From assembly GCF_009697225.1 (NCBI RefSeq), contig NZ_WIND01000002.1, positions 186,001-250,000 on the forward strand: a stretch of 64,000 nucleotides of DNA. The letters are read 5' to 3'. A program made the position numbers and the translations under genes. Of this stretch, positions 1 to 8,054 are shown piece after piece. The notes under the pieces were generated by a model, which saw only the letters and a list, made by a program, of their open reading frames with translations, did no database searches and was not told the origin of the DNA. Source of the stretch: Halovulum marinum. GTDB taxonomy: Bacteria; Pseudomonadota; Alphaproteobacteria; Rhodobacterales; Rhodobacteraceae. Every line of letters starts with the position of its first letter. The first letter of the stretch is position 1.

Positions 1-692
1 ATTTCGACCGTCTTGCGGATGCCGCCGACGTCCTGGATGTTCATCTTCTGGAACAGCGGGCCGGGGACCAGCCCGTAGGCCTCGACCAGCCAGTCTATCT
101 GGTTGATCTCGCAGCCCAGCCCGGCCATCAGCACGGCGCCGACGTTGGGGTGCTTGGCGTAGCCCCACATCACCCGCTGCAGCGCCTCGAAGCCGTCGCC
201 GTCGCCGGCCATGCCGCAGCCGGTGCCGTGCACGAAGGCGGCGACGCCGTCGACGTTGGGATAGGCGGCCAGACGCTCGGGGGTGAAGTGCGCGGCGATC
301 ATCCGCGCCGCGGTCGCCGAGCAGTTCACCGAGGTCAGCACCGCGATGTAGTTGCGGGTGCCGACGCGGCCGGTGGCGCGGCGGTAGCCCATGAAGCTGT
401 CGCGGCTCGCCGGTTCGGACGCGGGGCGCAGGTTGGTCGAGAACTCGTAGGTCTGCTCGACATTGCGGAATTCCAGGTTGTGCGTGTGCACGTGCGCGCC
501 CTGCGCGATGTCCTCGGCGGCATAGCCGATCAGCTGGGCGTATTTCCTGACCGGGGCGCCCCCGGGGATGTCCTCGGCCGCCATCTTGTGGCCGCGCGGG
601 ATCAGCTGGGTCGCGCCGGCGGTGCCCACCTCCAGCGGGCGGACGGCGGTGACGACATTGTCGGAGGCATCGAGGCGGATGGTGTCGGGCAT
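1..692 (-). CDS. UxaA-family (altronate/galactarate-type) dehydratase, 3' end cut by the window
   Basis: About 230 N-terminal residues are visible; the gene runs off the left edge. Residues 1-95 look like the SAF domain (PRGHKMAAEDI, HVHTHNLEF). They are followed by the start of the UxaA catalytic domain, with the motif GRVGTRNYIAVLTSVNCSAT and then HGTGCGM and GLGCEINQ. The family dehydrates altronate, galactarate or related sugar acids to 2-keto-3-deoxy acids, using iron. The start is the ATG followed by Pro-Asp-Thr; only a weak ribosome site (AGTGAG) precedes it. It lies on the same strand as the downstream Hsp20 genes but is separated by 345 bases. The 2-keto-3-deoxy acid kinase and HpcH/HpaI aldolase at 10-12 kb would fit downstream of such a dehydratase. 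Substrate not determinable. Confidence 0.85.
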   Translation of the reverse strand, partial: MPDTIRLDASDNVVTAVRPLEVGTAGATQLIPRGHKMAAEDIPGGAPVRKYAQLIGYAAEDIAQGAHVHTHNLEFRNVEQTYEFSTNLRPASEPASRDSFMGYRRATGRVGTRNYIAVLTSVNCSATAARMIAAHFTPERLAAYPNVDGVAAFVHGTGCGMAGDGDGFEALQRVMWGYAKHPNVGAVLMAGLGCEINQIDWLVEAYGLVPGPLFQKMNIQDVGGIRKTVE

Positions 693-1037
693 GGCGGACT
701 CACTGGGAATTTGGAGCGAACCTATCAGGCCGCCCGGGGGGTTGAAAGACGTGATCGGTGCCGCGGCCGGACCCGCTCGGTGTTCCGCATGACGACCGGC
801 CGGGCGATGGGGGTGATGCTGACCGCCCGTCGGCGCGGCGCCTGCGTGGTCGCGGCCCATACCAGGCCCATACCCGGCCCATGCCCGGCCCAGACCAGGC
901 CCATACCAGGGAAGCCGCCGACGAGAAGGCGAAGACCGCGACCGATATTGGGCGGCAGCAGGGCGGTCCGCCGGCCTTCACCGCCGAGCGGGAGGATCGG
1001 GCCGGCGGCGCCCCGGTGCCGGGGCGCCGCCGCAAGC
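693..1037. other. Intergenic stretch without a recognisable gene; carries an 11-bp tandem repeat
   Basis: No reading frame here has family-like composition; the frames that stay open on both strands are Arg/Pro-rich readings of GC-rich DNA. The notable structure is a five-unit 11-bp tandem repeat at 856-910. The dehydratase starts at the left end and the first Hsp20 gene ends at the right end, so the promoter of the dehydratase should lie within this stretch. I saw no confident -35/-10 pair. Confidence 0.6.
856..910. repeat. Five tandem 11-bp repeats (CCCATACCAGG type)
   Basis: Five head-to-tail units start at 856, 867, 878, 889 and 900. They read CCCATACCAGG, CCCATACCCGG, CCCATGCCCGG, CCCAGACCAGG and CCCATACCAGG. 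The first and last are identical and the inner ones differ by one or two bases. The 11-bp period is close to one helical turn. It could be a slippage-prone minisatellite or an array of protein-binding half-sites upstream of the dehydratase gene; the sequence alone does not decide. Confidence 0.8.
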
Positions 1038-1550
1038 TCAGGCGCTCTTGACCTCGATGCGCTTCACCCTGGCCTGCGCCTCGGGGGTCTGCGGCAGGCG
1101 GACGGTCAGCACGCCGTTCCTGAACGACGCCTGTGCCTTCTCGCCGTCGACGCCCGGCGGCAGCGGGATCGTGCGGTAGATCGCGCCATAGCTGCGCTCG
1201 GACAGGTAATAGCCCTTCTTGTCCTCCTGCCGCTCGACCTTCTTCTCGCCCTTGATGGTCATCATGTCGTCGGTGACGGTGACGTCGATGTCCTTCATGT
1301 CCATGCCGGGCAGTTCGATCGAGACCTCGATCGCGTCCTCGGTCTCGACCACGTCCGAACGGGCATCGCCGCCGCCCCAGGGCCAGTCGAGCGCCCCGAG
1401 GCCGTCGCCGAAGCGGCTCCAGAACTTTTCGAAGACCTGGTTCATGTCGCGTTGCAGCGCCATGACCGGGTTCCGCTCGGAGGTCTTGGCATCGGGCGCG
1501 TCGTCCTTGCGCGCCCAGGGGATCAGGTCCTTGATCTGCATCTGTCGCAC
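1038..1550 (-). CDS. Small heat-shock protein (Hsp20/alpha-crystallin family), IbpA-like class
   Basis: 170 residues, an ATP-independent holdase that keeps unfolding proteins refoldable. A variable N-terminal arm (about 1-60, with Trp/Phe-rich FEKFWSRFGDGLGALDWPW) leads into an alpha-crystallin domain. That domain contains VSIELPGMDMKDIDVTVTDD, a RSYGAIYRTIPLP strand and the terminal motif FRNGVLTVRLPQ. A short Arg/Lys-containing tail follows. It is last of three Hsp20 genes on this strand, 7 bases after its neighbour, so the three are probably one transcript. It is the longest of the three and has the classical AxxxNGVL motif, variant FRNGVL. Confidence 0.93.
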   Translation of the reverse strand: MRQMQIKDLIPWARKDDAPDAKTSERNPVMALQRDMNQVFEKFWSRFGDGLGALDWPWGGGDARSDVVETEDAIEVSIELPGMDMKDIDVTVTDDMMTIKGEKKVERQEDKKGYYLSERSYGAIYRTIPLPPGVDGEKAQASFRNGVLTVRLPQTPEAQARVKRIEVKSA

Positions 1551-1557
1551 TCCATTC

Positions 1558-1947
1558 TCAGGCGGCTTTCACCGCGATCTTCCTGGGTTTCGCGGCCTCG
1601 GCGCGCGGCAGCGTCAGGGTCAGCACGCCGGCGCGCATCTCGGCCGCGATCTTGTCGGGGTCGAAATCCTCGGACAGGGCGAAGGCACGCTCGTAGTCGC
1701 CCTCGCCGTACTCGGCATAACTGAGTTGCAGGTTCTCGGGGCGCGTCGTCCGGGCCTGGCCGCGGATCGTCAGCACCCGGTTCTCGAGCGAGATGTCGAC
1801 CGAGTCGGGCGCCACACCGGGCATCTCCAGCATCAGCGAGATGCCCTGCCCGGTTTCGGCGATGTCGGCCACCGGGCGAAAGACCGGAATGTCCCGCGTC
1901 GTCCCGGCAGGCTCGGTCGTCGGGGTCGTTGTCACTTCGTTGGTCAT
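1558..1947 (-). CDS. Small heat-shock protein (Hsp20 family), short class
   Basis: 129 residues. A short Thr-rich N-terminus (about 1-20) replaces the usual arm, then an alpha-crystallin domain with MLEMPGVAPDSVDISLENRVLTIRG and the closing strand MRAGVLTLTLPRAE. The short arm suggests a smaller oligomer or a partner role with the neighbouring Hsp20s, as seen for paired class A/class C proteins in alphaproteobacteria (inference). A good ribosome site (AGGAGG) lies about 9 bases before the ATG. It is the middle gene of the three-gene group. Confidence 0.93.
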   Translation of the reverse strand: MTNEVTTTPTTEPAGTTRDIPVFRPVADIAETGQGISLMLEMPGVAPDSVDISLENRVLTIRGQARTTRPENLQLSYAEYGEGDYERAFALSEDFDPDKIAAEMRAGVLTLTLPRAEAAKPRKIAVKAA

Positions 1948-1961
1948 CTTCGATCCTCCTT

Positions 1962-2390
1962 TCAGGCCGCCCTGATCTCGATCCGGCGGGGCTTGTCCTG
2001 TTCGCGGCGGCCGATCACGATCTGCAGAACGCCATCGCCGAGGCGGGCCTCGACGTTCTCGGGGTCAGCCTCGAACGGCAGGCGGATGGCGCGGCTGAAC
2101 CGGCCATAGCGGCGCTCGCGCCGGTGCCAGGTCGCGTCTTCGGCCGCGTCGGGCGCACGGCGCTGGCCCGCGATGGTCAGCACGTTGTCCTTGACGGTGA
2201 TGTCGATGTCCCCGGACTCGACGCCGGGCAACTCCGCGGTCACCGCGGCCGCCTCGGGGCCCTGCCAGACGTTGACGGCGGGAAAGGCGGATGCGGTGCG
2301 GGGGATGTGGCCCCGGTCGAGTTCCCGGGTCATGCGGCGCATCAGATCGAAAGGATCGCCGCGCAGGTAGGCGGATGCGGGAAACAGCAT
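1962..2390 (-). CDS. Small heat-shock protein (Hsp20 family), first of three
   Basis: 142 residues. The N-terminus has FDLMRRMTRELDR, then an alpha-crystallin domain with TAELPGVESGDIDITVKDNVL, a RRYGRFSRAIRLP strand and LGDGVLQIVIGRRE. A GGAGAG ribosome site precedes the ATG. It is the promoter-proximal gene of the Hsp20 operon. A possible heat-shock-type promoter lies about 200 bases upstream, which would leave a long leader. I looked for the U(U/C)GCU element of a ROSE RNA thermometer opposite the ribosome site and did not find it. Confidence 0.93.
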   Translation of the reverse strand: MLFPASAYLRGDPFDLMRRMTRELDRGHIPRTASAFPAVNVWQGPEAAAVTAELPGVESGDIDITVKDNVLTIAGQRRAPDAAEDATWHRRERRYGRFSRAIRLPFEADPENVEARLGDGVLQIVIGRREQDKPRRIEIRAA

Positions 2391-2600
2391 TGGTCGCTCT
2401 CCTCTGGCGTTGCTTCACATCATCGCGGCTGAACGGTCCGCGAGGACGCCCGTGAGGAGACGACACGACAGGCCCGGCGGCGCGTGCTGCCGGTATTCAG
2501 TACGACCTCGGGCCGCCCCGATACTTGCGGGCGGGCGTCGGTCCGCTGCCATAGCCGGACCAGTCGCAGTAACGAAACCCCACCTGGGCGTTCCGGTTCT

Positions 2601-2630
2601 GATAAGGGAGCGCGGCGCGCAGGTTTCAAG
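2601..2630 (-). promoter_or_regulatory. Candidate heat-shock (RpoH-type) promoter for the Hsp20 operon
   Basis: Reading the minus strand, CTTGAA at 2630-2625 is followed after 16 bases by CCCTTATC at 2608-2601. CTTGAA matches the RpoH -35 element well; the -10 part resembles CCCCAT/CYTAT only partly. The expected start would leave a leader of roughly 200 bases before the first Hsp20 gene. Gene function makes RpoH control likely; this exact site is a guess from pattern matching by eye. Confidence 0.35.
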
Positions 2631-2666
2631 TGGCCGGAAACCTGATCCGGTCGGAATTCGCCGTGC

Positions 2667-3617
2667 TCAGGCGCAGACCGCAGCCGAGGTATCCCAGCGG
2701 TGGATCGGGACGTGCGGCTGGCCCGACAGGCGCGCCCGCGCGGCCTGCCACATCTCGCGCCACATCCGCCAGTCGTGCAGCTCGGTCTCGGGGCGGGCAC
2801 GCGAGCGGGCGGTGAAGCTGGGGAAATGGTCGCGGCCGGTAGGCTGGCCGGTGCGGTTGAAGCGGATGTCGAACGACCAGCGGTAGACGTCCGAACGGTT
2901 GGGCAGCGAGGCGTGCGGCGTCAGCGGGTGGAAGATCACCGCCGCGCCCGCCCGGCAGGGCAGCGGCACCGCCCGCTCGGCCGGCACCAGCGTGCGCGGG
3001 ATGCCGGTCTGCACCCAGCCGCAGTGCTCGATCAGGCCGCCGCGGTGCCCGCCCGGGATCACCTGCAGCGGCGCGCTGTCCAGGGTTACGTCGGTGATCG
3101 CCAGCCAGACGGTGACCATGTCGGTGCGGTCGGCCTCGGGCAGGGTCACGCCGCGGTCCTGGTGCCAGTCGGTCAGGCTGACATGGGCGCGGGTCTCGTC
3201 GGCGTGCACCTCGCGCTGGGGCGGCTTGATGCGGATGTGCTGGATCGGGTTCGAGGTGATCTCGGGGCCGATCAGGCGTTCGACGATGTCCAGCAGCCGG
3301 GGATGGGTGATCATGTCGAAGGCGGCGGGGCCGAAGTGCATCGGCGTGTCCGCCGCGATCGCCCCGCCCGGCAGCGAGCAGTCCATCGGCTGGAACCAGT
3401 CGCAGCCGGCGGCATAGGCGGCCGACAGCTTGCCCCAGAAGTCGAGGGCCGCGCCGGGAGGGACGCGACCCTCTGCCCTCCACCCCTCGTAAAGCCGGTC
3501 CATCAGGGCGGAGTATTCCGCGTGCAGCGCGTCGAGGACGCCGCGGTCGACCGCGTCCTCGACCACCAGGTAGCCGTCCCGCCCGAAGGCGTCGATCTGT
3601 TCCGCGCTCAGCGTCAC
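2667..3617 (-). CDS. Phytanoyl-CoA dioxygenase family (PhyH) Fe(II)/2-oxoglutarate oxygenase
   Basis: 316 residues, a non-haem iron, 2-oxoglutarate-dependent hydroxylase of unknown substrate. The double-stranded beta-helix carries the metal pair H-x-D in DWHQDRG and the distal His in IFHPLTPHAS, with a later Arg (DIRFNR) that could hold 2-oxoglutarate. The N-terminus FGRDGYLVVEDAV is typical of the family. Start is a GTG overlapping the TGA of the TRAP large permease (GTGA), so the two are translationally coupled. This implies the enzyme acts on the compound imported by that transporter. It does not have the ectoine hydroxylase signature as I remember it. Confidence 0.88.
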   Translation of the reverse strand: MTLSAEQIDAFGRDGYLVVEDAVDRGVLDALHAEYSALMDRLYEGWRAEGRVPPGAALDFWGKLSAAYAAGCDWFQPMDCSLPGGAIAADTPMHFGPAAFDMITHPRLLDIVERLIGPEITSNPIQHIRIKPPQREVHADETRAHVSLTDWHQDRGVTLPEADRTDMVTVWLAITDVTLDSAPLQVIPGGHRGGLIEHCGWVQTGIPRTLVPAERAVPLPCRAGAAVIFHPLTPHASLPNRSDVYRWSFDIRFNRTGQPTGRDHFPSFTARSRARPETELHDWRMWREMWQAARARLSGQPHVPIHRWDTSAAVCA

Positions 3618-5233
3618 AGCAGCACCGAGACCAGCGACGGCCAGACCAGCAGCACCGCCAGCGCCAGCAGCTGGATGCCGATGAACGGCAGGAAGCCGCG
3701 GAAGATGTCGGTCAGCGAGATGTGCGCCGGGGCCACCGACTTCAGATAGAACGCCGCCGGCCCGAAGGGAGGCGACAGGAAGCTGACCTGCATGTTCATG
3801 GTGAACACCACGCCGAACCAGATCCCGACGTGGGCCGGGTTCAGGTCGCCGAGGTAGCCCAGTTCCTCGACCGGCAGGCGCAGCACGATCGGCAGGAACA
3901 CCGGCATGATCAGCAGCACGATGCCGACCCAGTCCATGAACATGCCCATCACCAGGAAGATCAGCATCATCACCAGGATGATGCCCATCGTCGGCAGCTC
4001 GGCCCCGACGATCAGCGTGGCGACGTAGCTGGGGCCGCCGGCCAGCGTGTAGGCCGCCGCCAGCGCCGCCGCGCCGATCGTCACCCAGATGATCGTGCCG
4101 GTGGATTTCAGCGTGCGCATGACGCTGTCCCAGACGACCTCGAACGACATCTCGCGCCGGACCGCCGAGATCACGAACACCGCGATCACGCCCATGCCCG
4201 CCGCCTCGGTGATGCCGGTGATGCCGCCGTAGATCGAGCCCAGCACCACGCCGATGACGATCAGCGGCGCCACCAGGCCCTTGCCCATGTTCCAGCCGCG
4301 GGCGGTGGTCTCGCGTCCGAAGACGAAGAAGATCAGCACCAGCGACAGCACCAGCGCGCCCAGCAGCCACGGCAGGTCCGACATCATTCCCAGCGGGATC
4401 GGATCGACCCCCACGGTCACCGCGTTGGCGCCGGTGGCGGTCAGGAACAGCAGCCGCAGCGTCAGCACCGCGCCCGTGCCCGCCACCAGGCAGGACAGGA
4501 AGGCGAGGAACATGTTGCGCTTCTCGCTGCTGGTGGGATCGTTCGGGTCGGGCTCGGGCAGCGGCGCCTGGTCCGGGTTCAGCCGGGTGCGCACGATGAT
4601 GTAGATGATGAAGAACGAGGCCAGCATGAATCCGGGCAGGAAGGCGGCGGTGAACAGCGCCTTGATCGAGGTCTCGGTCACCAGCCCGTAGAAGATCAGC
4701 ACGATCGACGGCGGGATCATCGTGCCCAGCGAGCCGGAGGCGCAGATCGTGCCGATCGCCAGGTTCTGGTTATAGCCCAGCCGCAGCATCTGCGGCAGCG
4801 CGATCAGGCCCAGCAGAACCACCTCGCCGCCGATGATCCCGGACATGGCGGCCATGATCACGGCCATGACCGAGGTCACGATGGCGATGCCGCCGCGCGT
4901 GCGCGACAGCCACACGTTCAGCGACGAGTACATGTCCCGCGCGATGCCCGAGCGTTCCAGCAGCGCCGCCATGAAGATGAACAGCGGCACCGATATCAGA
5001 ACGTAGTTCGTCATCTGCCGGTAGATCGCCTGGCCGAGCACGGCGAGCGGGCCGCGCCCGAACCTGGAGAAGTCGCCGCTCATCACCTCGCCGAACAGCA
5101 GGTCGGGGCCGAATTTCAGCACCAGGGTGACGAACGCCAGGAACGCCGAGGCGAAGCCCAGCGGCATGCCGATGGCCAGCAGCACGAACATGCTGAGCAG
5201 CAGGATCAGCGACAGGGTGCCGATATCAACCAT
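3614..5233 (-). CDS. TRAP transporter large permease (DctM-type), enlarged
   Basis: 539 residues, the 12-helix-type transport subunit of a tripartite ATP-independent periplasmic transporter, driven by the sodium gradient in characterised systems. Conserved stretches include LAIGMPLGFASAFLAF, a GGIAIVTSVMAVIMAAMSG segment, GSLGTMIPPSIVLIFYG and NMQVSFLSPPFGPAAFYLKS. The family is usually about 425 residues. Here an extra region around residues 215-310, with a charged linker (PLPEPDPNDPTSSEKRN) and further hydrophobic segments, accounts for the excess. It overlaps the small permease by 8 bases and the PhyH gene by 4. Confidence 0.93.
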   Translation of the reverse strand: MVDIGTLSLILLLSMFVLLAIGMPLGFASAFLAFVTLVLKFGPDLLFGEVMSGDFSRFGRGPLAVLGQAIYRQMTNYVLISVPLFIFMAALLERSGIARDMYSSLNVWLSRTRGGIAIVTSVMAVIMAAMSGIIGGEVVLLGLIALPQMLRLGYNQNLAIGTICASGSLGTMIPPSIVLIFYGLVTETSIKALFTAAFLPGFMLASFFIIYIIVRTRLNPDQAPLPEPDPNDPTSSEKRNMFLAFLSCLVAGTGAVLTLRLLFLTATGANAVTVGVDPIPLGMMSDLPWLLGALVLSLVLIFFVFGRETTARGWNMGKGLVAPLIVIGVVLGSIYGGITGITEAAGMGVIAVFVISAVRREMSFEVVWDSVMRTLKSTGTIIWVTIGAAALAAAYTLAGGPSYVATLIVGAELPTMGIILVMMLIFLVMGMFMDWVGIVLLIMPVFLPIVLRLPVEELGYLGDLNPAHVGIWFGVVFTMNMQVSFLSPPFGPAAFYLKSVAPAHISLTDIFRGFLPFIGIQLLALAVLLVWPSLVSVLL

Positions 5234-6047
5234 TGTCGCGCTTTCCTTCCAGGGTGCGGCGGATGTTCTCGATCTCGATCTCGTCGATCTCGTCGGCGGG
5301 GGTGTGGTGCTCGGGCGCCTTGTTCCAGTCGGCGATCAGGTTCGACAGCGCCTGGATCGCGACCAGGCAGATGATGAACAGGATCGCCGGCTTGACCGTG
5401 GCCGGGATCGGCGGATCCCAGGCGGTGCCGAAGGTCTCCATCCGCAGCAGCTTGTCGCGCGATTCGTTGTAGCCGCCCCAGACCAGGCCGAAGGTGAACA
5501 CCCAGATCAGCGCGACCGAGATGCAGTCCGACAGCTTCTGCCCCCAGCGGGGCATCATGTCGTAGATGATGTAGATGCGGATGTGGCTGCGCTGCTGCAT
5601 CGCGTACTGACCCGAGAACAGGAACACGAAGGCCGCGATCCACAGCGACAGCTCGTTCGCCCACAGCGTCGGCTTCTCGAACATGTAGCGCGAGATCACC
5701 TCGTAGAACATCACGATCACGATGAAGACCACGCCCATCATCGCCAGCCGCGAGGTCACCAGCGACAGGATGTCGAAGAAGCCCTGCGGCTCGGGCTCGA
5801 TGGCGCCGATGTGGTCCGAGAAGTAGAGCGACGTGGCCAGCAGCGCCGTGATCAGCAGACCCAGCATCAGCTGCACCATCGGCTGCCCTTCGGGGCGGAT
5901 CATCTCGTGCATGCCGATCTCGGAGGTCCCGGTGGCGAAGGTGACGATCAGCCAGGTGACCATCAGGCCGGTCAGGACGAGGCTGGCGATCATCGCCAGC
6001 TTGACGGGCCCCCTGAACGGGCCGAGCCAGACGCTCTTGGAATGCAT
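5226..6047 (-). CDS. TRAP transporter small permease (DctQ-type), enlarged
   Basis: 273 residues against a usual 160-200. The standard four-helix DctQ core occupies the second half (FEKPTLWANELSLWIAAFVF, then QRSHIRIYIIYDMMP). Two extra membrane segments precede it (about residues 17-40 and 57-77). The C-terminus is an acidic tail (EIDEIEIENIRR). A strong GGAGGA site lies before the ATG. The small and large subunits are both longer than usual, so they probably form a matched subtype. Confidence 0.9.
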   Translation of the reverse strand: MHSKSVWLGPFRGPVKLAMIASLVLTGLMVTWLIVTFATGTSEIGMHEMIRPEGQPMVQLMLGLLITALLATSLYFSDHIGAIEPEPQGFFDILSLVTSRLAMMGVVFIVIVMFYEVISRYMFEKPTLWANELSLWIAAFVFLFSGQYAMQQRSHIRIYIIYDMMPRWGQKLSDCISVALIWVFTFGLVWGGYNESRDKLLRMETFGTAWDPPIPATVKPAILFIICLVAIQALSNLIADWNKAPEHHTPADEIDEIEIENIRRTLEGKRDNG

Positions 6048-6086
6048 CCGCGGGTCCTCCGGAAACTACGCGGTGAAGATGAAACC

Positions 6087-6108
6087 GGCGAGCCCCGAAG
6101 GGCCCGCC
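6087..6108 (-). terminator. Stable hairpin with UUCG loop between dctP and dctQ
   Basis: On the transcribed strand a 9-bp stem (GGCGGGCCC / GGGCTCGCC, one G-U pair) closes a TTCG tetraloop. It is placed directly after the solute-binding-protein gene and before the permease genes. No T-run follows, so it is more likely a partial terminator or a 3' RNA-stabilising structure that gives more binding protein than permease. Similar hairpins sit after two other solute-binding-protein genes in this window. Confidence 0.65.
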
Positions 6109-6143
6109 GCAGGATCAGGCGGGATGGCCCGAAGGCCGTCGCG

Positions 6144-7160
6144 TCACTCCGACAGCAGGCCGAGCTGCTTCAGATATTCCTTGTGGCTCGCGACCAGCGC
6201 GGCCGCCTCGGGGCTGCGCGTCGCCCAGTCGTCCCACGCGGTCTGCGCCGCGGTGCGGAACGTGGCGCGGTCCTCGGCGGACCAGTTGTGCAGCGTGATT
6301 CCGGCCTCGGTCAGGCGGGCTGCTGCCTCGGCGTTGGCCTTCTCGAAGAACAGCGCCGACCGCAGCGCCAACTTCTCCATGGCGACCTCTACGATCCGCT
6401 TTTGGTGCTCCGGCAGGTTGTCCCACACGTCCTTGTTGCACGCCAGGTGATCCGACGGCATCGAGTGGAAGCCGGGGTAGGTGGCGTGCTTGGCAAGATC
6501 GAACAGGCCGATCGATTCGTCGTTCGCCAGACCCGAATAGTCGGCGCCGTCGATGATGCCGGTTTCGAGCGCGGTGAACACCTCGGTGAAATCCATCACG
6601 ATCGGCGAGGCGCCGAGTTCGGCAAAGATCTCGGTCTCCATCCCCGGCGGCGAGCGGAATTTCCAGTCCTTCAGGTCCTCGGGACCGGCGAGCGGCTCGG
6701 TCGAGACCAGCGATTCCTGTCCGTAAACCCACCAGCCGATCAGCTGCATGCCGAATTCGTTGTACAGTCCCTGCGCGGCTTCGAGGCCGCCGCCGTAGTA
6801 CAGCCAGGACAGCTGCTGGTAGGGGGTGTCGTAGCCGCCCATGATGTCGCCGACGAACTGGAAGGCGGGGTTCTTGCCGGTCTGGTAGGCGCCGCCGGTC
6901 ATGTCGCAGTCGAGGATGCCGTTCGCTGCCGCGTCGAAGGTCTCGACCGTCGCGACGACGGACGAGGCGTAGAACATCTCGATCGAGATCTCGCCGTTCG
7001 ACATCGTCTGCACGTCTTCGACGAACTGGGCCGCCAGCTTGCCCGACGTCTGCTCGGGGTTGTAGTGCGTCTGGATCCGCAGGGTGGTTTCCTGCGCGAA
7101 GGCGGCTGATGCGAGAAGTGCTGCCGTCGCGGTGCCCGCGACGAGATGCGTGAGTTTCAA
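6144..7160 (-). CDS. TRAP transporter solute-binding protein (DctP family)
   Basis: 338 residues. A cleavable signal peptide (MKLTHLVAGTATAALLASAAFA, split after AFA) exports it to the periplasm. The body has the DctP pattern: TLRIQTHYNPEQTSG, MTGGAYQTGKNPAF, DLKDWKFRSPPGMETEI with the conserved ligand Arg, and a C-terminal half with VEVAMEKLALRS. The start is a TTG, supported by the GGGAGGG site 5 bases upstream and by the intact signal peptide. First gene of dctP-dctQ-dctM-phyH; divergent from a GntR regulator. The ligand is probably an organic or sugar acid, not assignable. Confidence 0.92.
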   Translation of the reverse strand: MKLTHLVAGTATAALLASAAFAQETTLRIQTHYNPEQTSGKLAAQFVEDVQTMSNGEISIEMFYASSVVATVETFDAAANGILDCDMTGGAYQTGKNPAFQFVGDIMGGYDTPYQQLSWLYYGGGLEAAQGLYNEFGMQLIGWWVYGQESLVSTEPLAGPEDLKDWKFRSPPGMETEIFAELGASPIVMDFTEVFTALETGIIDGADYSGLANDESIGLFDLAKHATYPGFHSMPSDHLACNKDVWDNLPEHQKRIVEVAMEKLALRSALFFEKANAEAAARLTEAGITLHNWSAEDRATFRTAAQTAWDDWATRSPEAAALVASHKEYLKQLGLLSE

Positions 7161-7271
7161 AGTACCCTCCCTGTGCCGCGCTGGGGCGGCTTGGCTGCGT
7201 TCGGTTCGGACCCGTTCACGGCAGGTCGCTCCGCAGGCTAGACCAATTGCCGTGCCTCTGGCAATATCTTC

Positions 7272-7279
7272 GGTATACC
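7272..7279. promoter_or_regulatory. Candidate GntR operator, GGTATACC palindrome (site 1)
   Basis: A perfect 8-bp palindrome GGTATACC, flanked as TTCGGTATACCAA, sits in the divergent region between dctP and the GntR gene. The same core occurs upstream of the SDR gene at 8828-8839. Its shape (T-n-GGTATACC-n-A) resembles the operators bound by FadR/FCD-type GntR regulators. Binding by the adjacent regulator is inferred. Confidence 0.5.
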
Positions 7280-7337
7280 AAGCGCCAGTTCTTTATCGTT
7301 GACAAACCGGAGGGCGCTGACGGGGAGGAAAAACCGC

Positions 7338-8054
7338 ATGCCGCGCAGTCGCGCCAACGCCGACGACGGCGATTTCCGGACGCTGCCGCAGCAGGTCGCC
7401 GCGGAACTGCGCCGCCGCATCGTGCTGGGCGAGTTTCCCCCCGGCGCGCACCTGCCCGAGCGCGAGACCTCGGCCGCGCTGGGGGTCAGCCGGACGCCGC
7501 TGCGCGAGGCGCTGCGGATCCTGGCCAGCGAGGGGCTGGTGGTGATTCGGCCCGCCCGAAGCCCCGAGGTGGCGGACCCCTCGGCGCAGGACCTGGTCGA
7601 CCTGTTCTCGGTGCTGCGGGTACTGGAGGCACTGGCCGGCGAGCTGGCCTGCCTGCGCGCCGGTCCCGCCGAGATCGACGAGATCCGCGCCTGCCACGCC
7701 CGGCTGCTGACCCTGGTCGCGCGGGGCGAGCCGGCGGCGTTCTTCGACGCCGACATGGCGTTCCACGAAGCGATCGTCCGCGCCGCCGACAACGCCGCGC
7801 TGCTGAAATCCCATGCCGACTACAATTCCCGCCTGCGCCGGGCGCGGTTCATGACCTCGCGGGTGGACACCGACCGCGCGCGGATCGCCTACGAGCACGC
7901 GCAGATCCTGGCGGCGATCGAGGCGCGCGACACGCGCTGGGCGGCGGCGACGCTGGACACGCACCTGCGCAGCGCGAACCGCAAGATCCTGGAAGCCTAT
8001 GGCGAGGACGCCGCGGAAAAGCGGCGCCCCCGGACCGGACGCGCCGCCCGCTAG
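7338..8054 (+). CDS. GntR-family transcriptional regulator, FCD subfamily
   Basis: 238 residues. An N-terminal winged helix (about 12-75: LPQQVAAELRRRIVLGEFPPG, then TSAALGVSRTPLREALRILASEGLV) is followed by an all-helical FCD ligand domain. That domain has the metal/ligand residues in DADMAFHEAIVRAADN and ARIAYEHAQILAAIEARD. Start chosen at the ATG with a GGGGAGG site 9 bases upstream; a longer in-frame start 39 bases earlier lacks one. Divergent from the TRAP operon, so it likely represses that operon and releases on a substrate-derived acid. It converges on the SDR gene, their two stops sharing one CTAG. Confidence 0.92.
   Translation: MPRSRANADDGDFRTLPQQVAAELRRRIVLGEFPPGAHLPERETSAALGVSRTPLREALRILASEGLVVIRPARSPEVADPSAQDLVDLFSVLRVLEALAGELACLRAGPAEIDEIRACHARLLTLVARGEPAAFFDADMAFHEAIVRAADNAALLKSHADYNSRLRRARFMTSRVDTDRARIAYEHAQILAAIEARDTRWAAATLDTHLRSANRKILEAYGEDAAEKRRPRTGRAAR

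Noticed and set aside
856-910. CRISPR array
   Set aside because: The repeats are 11 bp with no spacers and no cas genes are present.
2391-2440. ROSE-type RNA thermometer before the first Hsp20 gene
   Set aside because: The conserved U(U/C)GCU element facing the ribosome site was not found, although the leader may be long.
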